Origin: an uncultured Terrimonas sp. | Lineage (GTDB): Bacteria > Bacteroidota > Bacteroidia > Chitinophagales > Chitinophagaceae | DNA: 5,832 nucleotides | Direction of reading: 5' to 3' | Assembly (NCBI GenBank): GCA_946886925.1 | Contig: CAMPJQ010000196.1 | Location: 1-5,832 of the forward strand | In this document: positions 5,351 to 5,832 of the stretch, piece by piece | How positions within the stretch are numbered: position 1 is the first letter of the stretch | How the letters are laid out: each line of letters begins with the position of its first letter | Position numbers and translations under genes: made by a program | Notes under the pieces: generated by a model | What the model was told of the DNA's origin: nothing | Seen by the model: only the letters and a program-made list of their open reading frames with translations | The model's database searches: none

Positions 5351-5752
5351 ATGAAACCGAAGTCCGTTTTTCTCTCTACATTGCTGGTCTTTTCTTTTTC
5401 GGCTGTAATGGCCGATCCGGGAGTACCGGAAAAAGGAGTAGAAGACGAAATGGTGAGTGGAATGGTAATGGACATGGACAGCAAAAAGCCTTTAAAAGAC
5501 GTTAATATTACTGCTATCCTTAATTCCAAACGGGAGAAAATTGCTTTAACAGATATGAACGGGGGGTATAGTTTTATTATGCTTAAGCCCGGAACGTATA
5601 AATTGGTTTTTGAAAAAGAAGGGTATAAAAAAGTAATCAAAGAAAGGGTACTGGTGAAAAATAAAACTTCATTGCAGCTTAATATAGAAATGCCCGAATT
5701 CGTTCCTTTTTCCGAACGTGGACCATCCGCCTGGCATTTTTTTGATTATTAA
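5351..5752 (+). CDS. Small secreted protein with carboxypeptidase-regulatory-like domain
   Basis: A 133-residue protein. Residues 1-21 form a signal peptide (basic MKPK, hydrophobic VFLSTLLVFSFSAV, cleavage likely after AVMA). Residues ~35-113 match the CarboxypepD_reg-like beta-sandwich: VSGMVMDMDSKKPLKDVNITA at the start, then TDMNGGYSFIMLKPGTYKLVFEKEGYKK. In Bacteroidota this fold caps TonB-dependent receptors and many surface proteins; alone it is a binding or structural module without an enzyme active site. There is no lipobox cysteine, no TonB plug and no PorSS sorting domain, so the mature ~112-residue protein is probably periplasmic. It ends with the aromatic tail WHFFDY. It starts 9 bp after the FMN-enzyme stop, so co-transcription is likely, though no functional link is evident. 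No SD sequence is visible; the first ATG is needed for the signal peptide. Confidence 0.85.
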   Translation: MKPKSVFLSTLLVFSFSAVMADPGVPEKGVEDEMVSGMVMDMDSKKPLKDVNITAILNSKREKIALTDMNGGYSFIMLKPGTYKLVFEKEGYKKVIKERVLVKNKTSLQLNIEMPEFVPFSERGPSAWHFFDY

Positions 5753-5811
5753 TAATGCTTTCTTATCAGAATGCTTTTTGTGTTTCTTTCATTTTACTTT
5801 CGCATCAGTTT

Positions 5812-5832
5812 ATGGCTTCATGTCCCACACCA
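5812..5832 (+). CDS. Possible start of a further gene, cut at the right edge
   Basis: An ATG at 5812 opens seven codons (MASCPTP) to the window end. TACTTTCG at 5795-5802, one base from TAnnTTTG, ends nine bases before it, and a TTG lies 14 bp further upstream, shorter than the usual -33 to -7 spacing. The 59 bp between the previous stop and this ATG hold nothing else I recognise. Too short to identify. Confidence 0.25.

Overview
The window looks like chromosomal DNA from a member of the Bacteroidota, most likely the Chitinophagaceae or a nearby family. The evidence is a DUF4293 membrane protein (a family I know only from Bacteroidota), a serine hydroxymethyltransferase with the Bacteroidota-type insertion before its PGVQGGP motif, TAnnTTTG-like -7 elements close to start codons, and almost no Shine-Dalgarno sequences. 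Base composition is moderate and even across the genes. I see no insertion sequence, integrase, tRNA, rRNA, CRISPR array or phage gene. All complete genes appear intact.

Layout from left to right. (1) The 3' part of an AraC-family regulator enters from the left edge on the + strand and ends at 596. (2) It converges on a minus-strand group. Read in transcription order this is glyA (3116 to 1836), a 151-bp spacer with a heptad repeat array, a DUF4293 membrane protein (1684 to 1268) and, 15 bp further on, a LacA/Maa-type sugar O-acetyltransferase (1252 to 683). (3) A 72-bp divergent region separates glyA from a plus-strand sugar-phosphate nucleotidyltransferase with a C-terminal left-handed beta-helix (3189-4181). 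(4) A 206-bp non-coding spacer follows, built largely of short-period repeats. (5) A plus-strand pair comes next: a FabK/nitronate-monooxygenase-type FMN enzyme (4388-5341) and, 9 bp later, a small secreted protein with a carboxypeptidase-regulatory-like beta-sandwich domain (5351-5752). (6) A possible start codon of a further gene lies at the right edge (5812).

The genes are mostly housekeeping or general metabolism: one-carbon/serine-glycine metabolism, sugar-nucleotide synthesis, sugar acetylation and a flavin enzyme. I find no defence system, biosynthetic cluster or other coherent new machinery. The nucleotidyltransferase and acetyltransferase could both serve surface-polysaccharide chemistry, but they lie on opposite strands with glyA between them, so this is only a possibility.

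The least explained signal is in the spacers. Short arrays with a strict 7-bp period occur at 1727-1773, 4193-4220, 4231-4258 and 4295-4315, and arrays with an 8-bp period at 3144-3167 and 4341-4372. Members of the same type recur in separate spacers: 14 of 15 bases agree between 1732-1746 and 4300-4314, and 15 of 16 between 3152-3167 and 4357-4372. This points to dispersed intergenic repeat families rather than chance low complexity.
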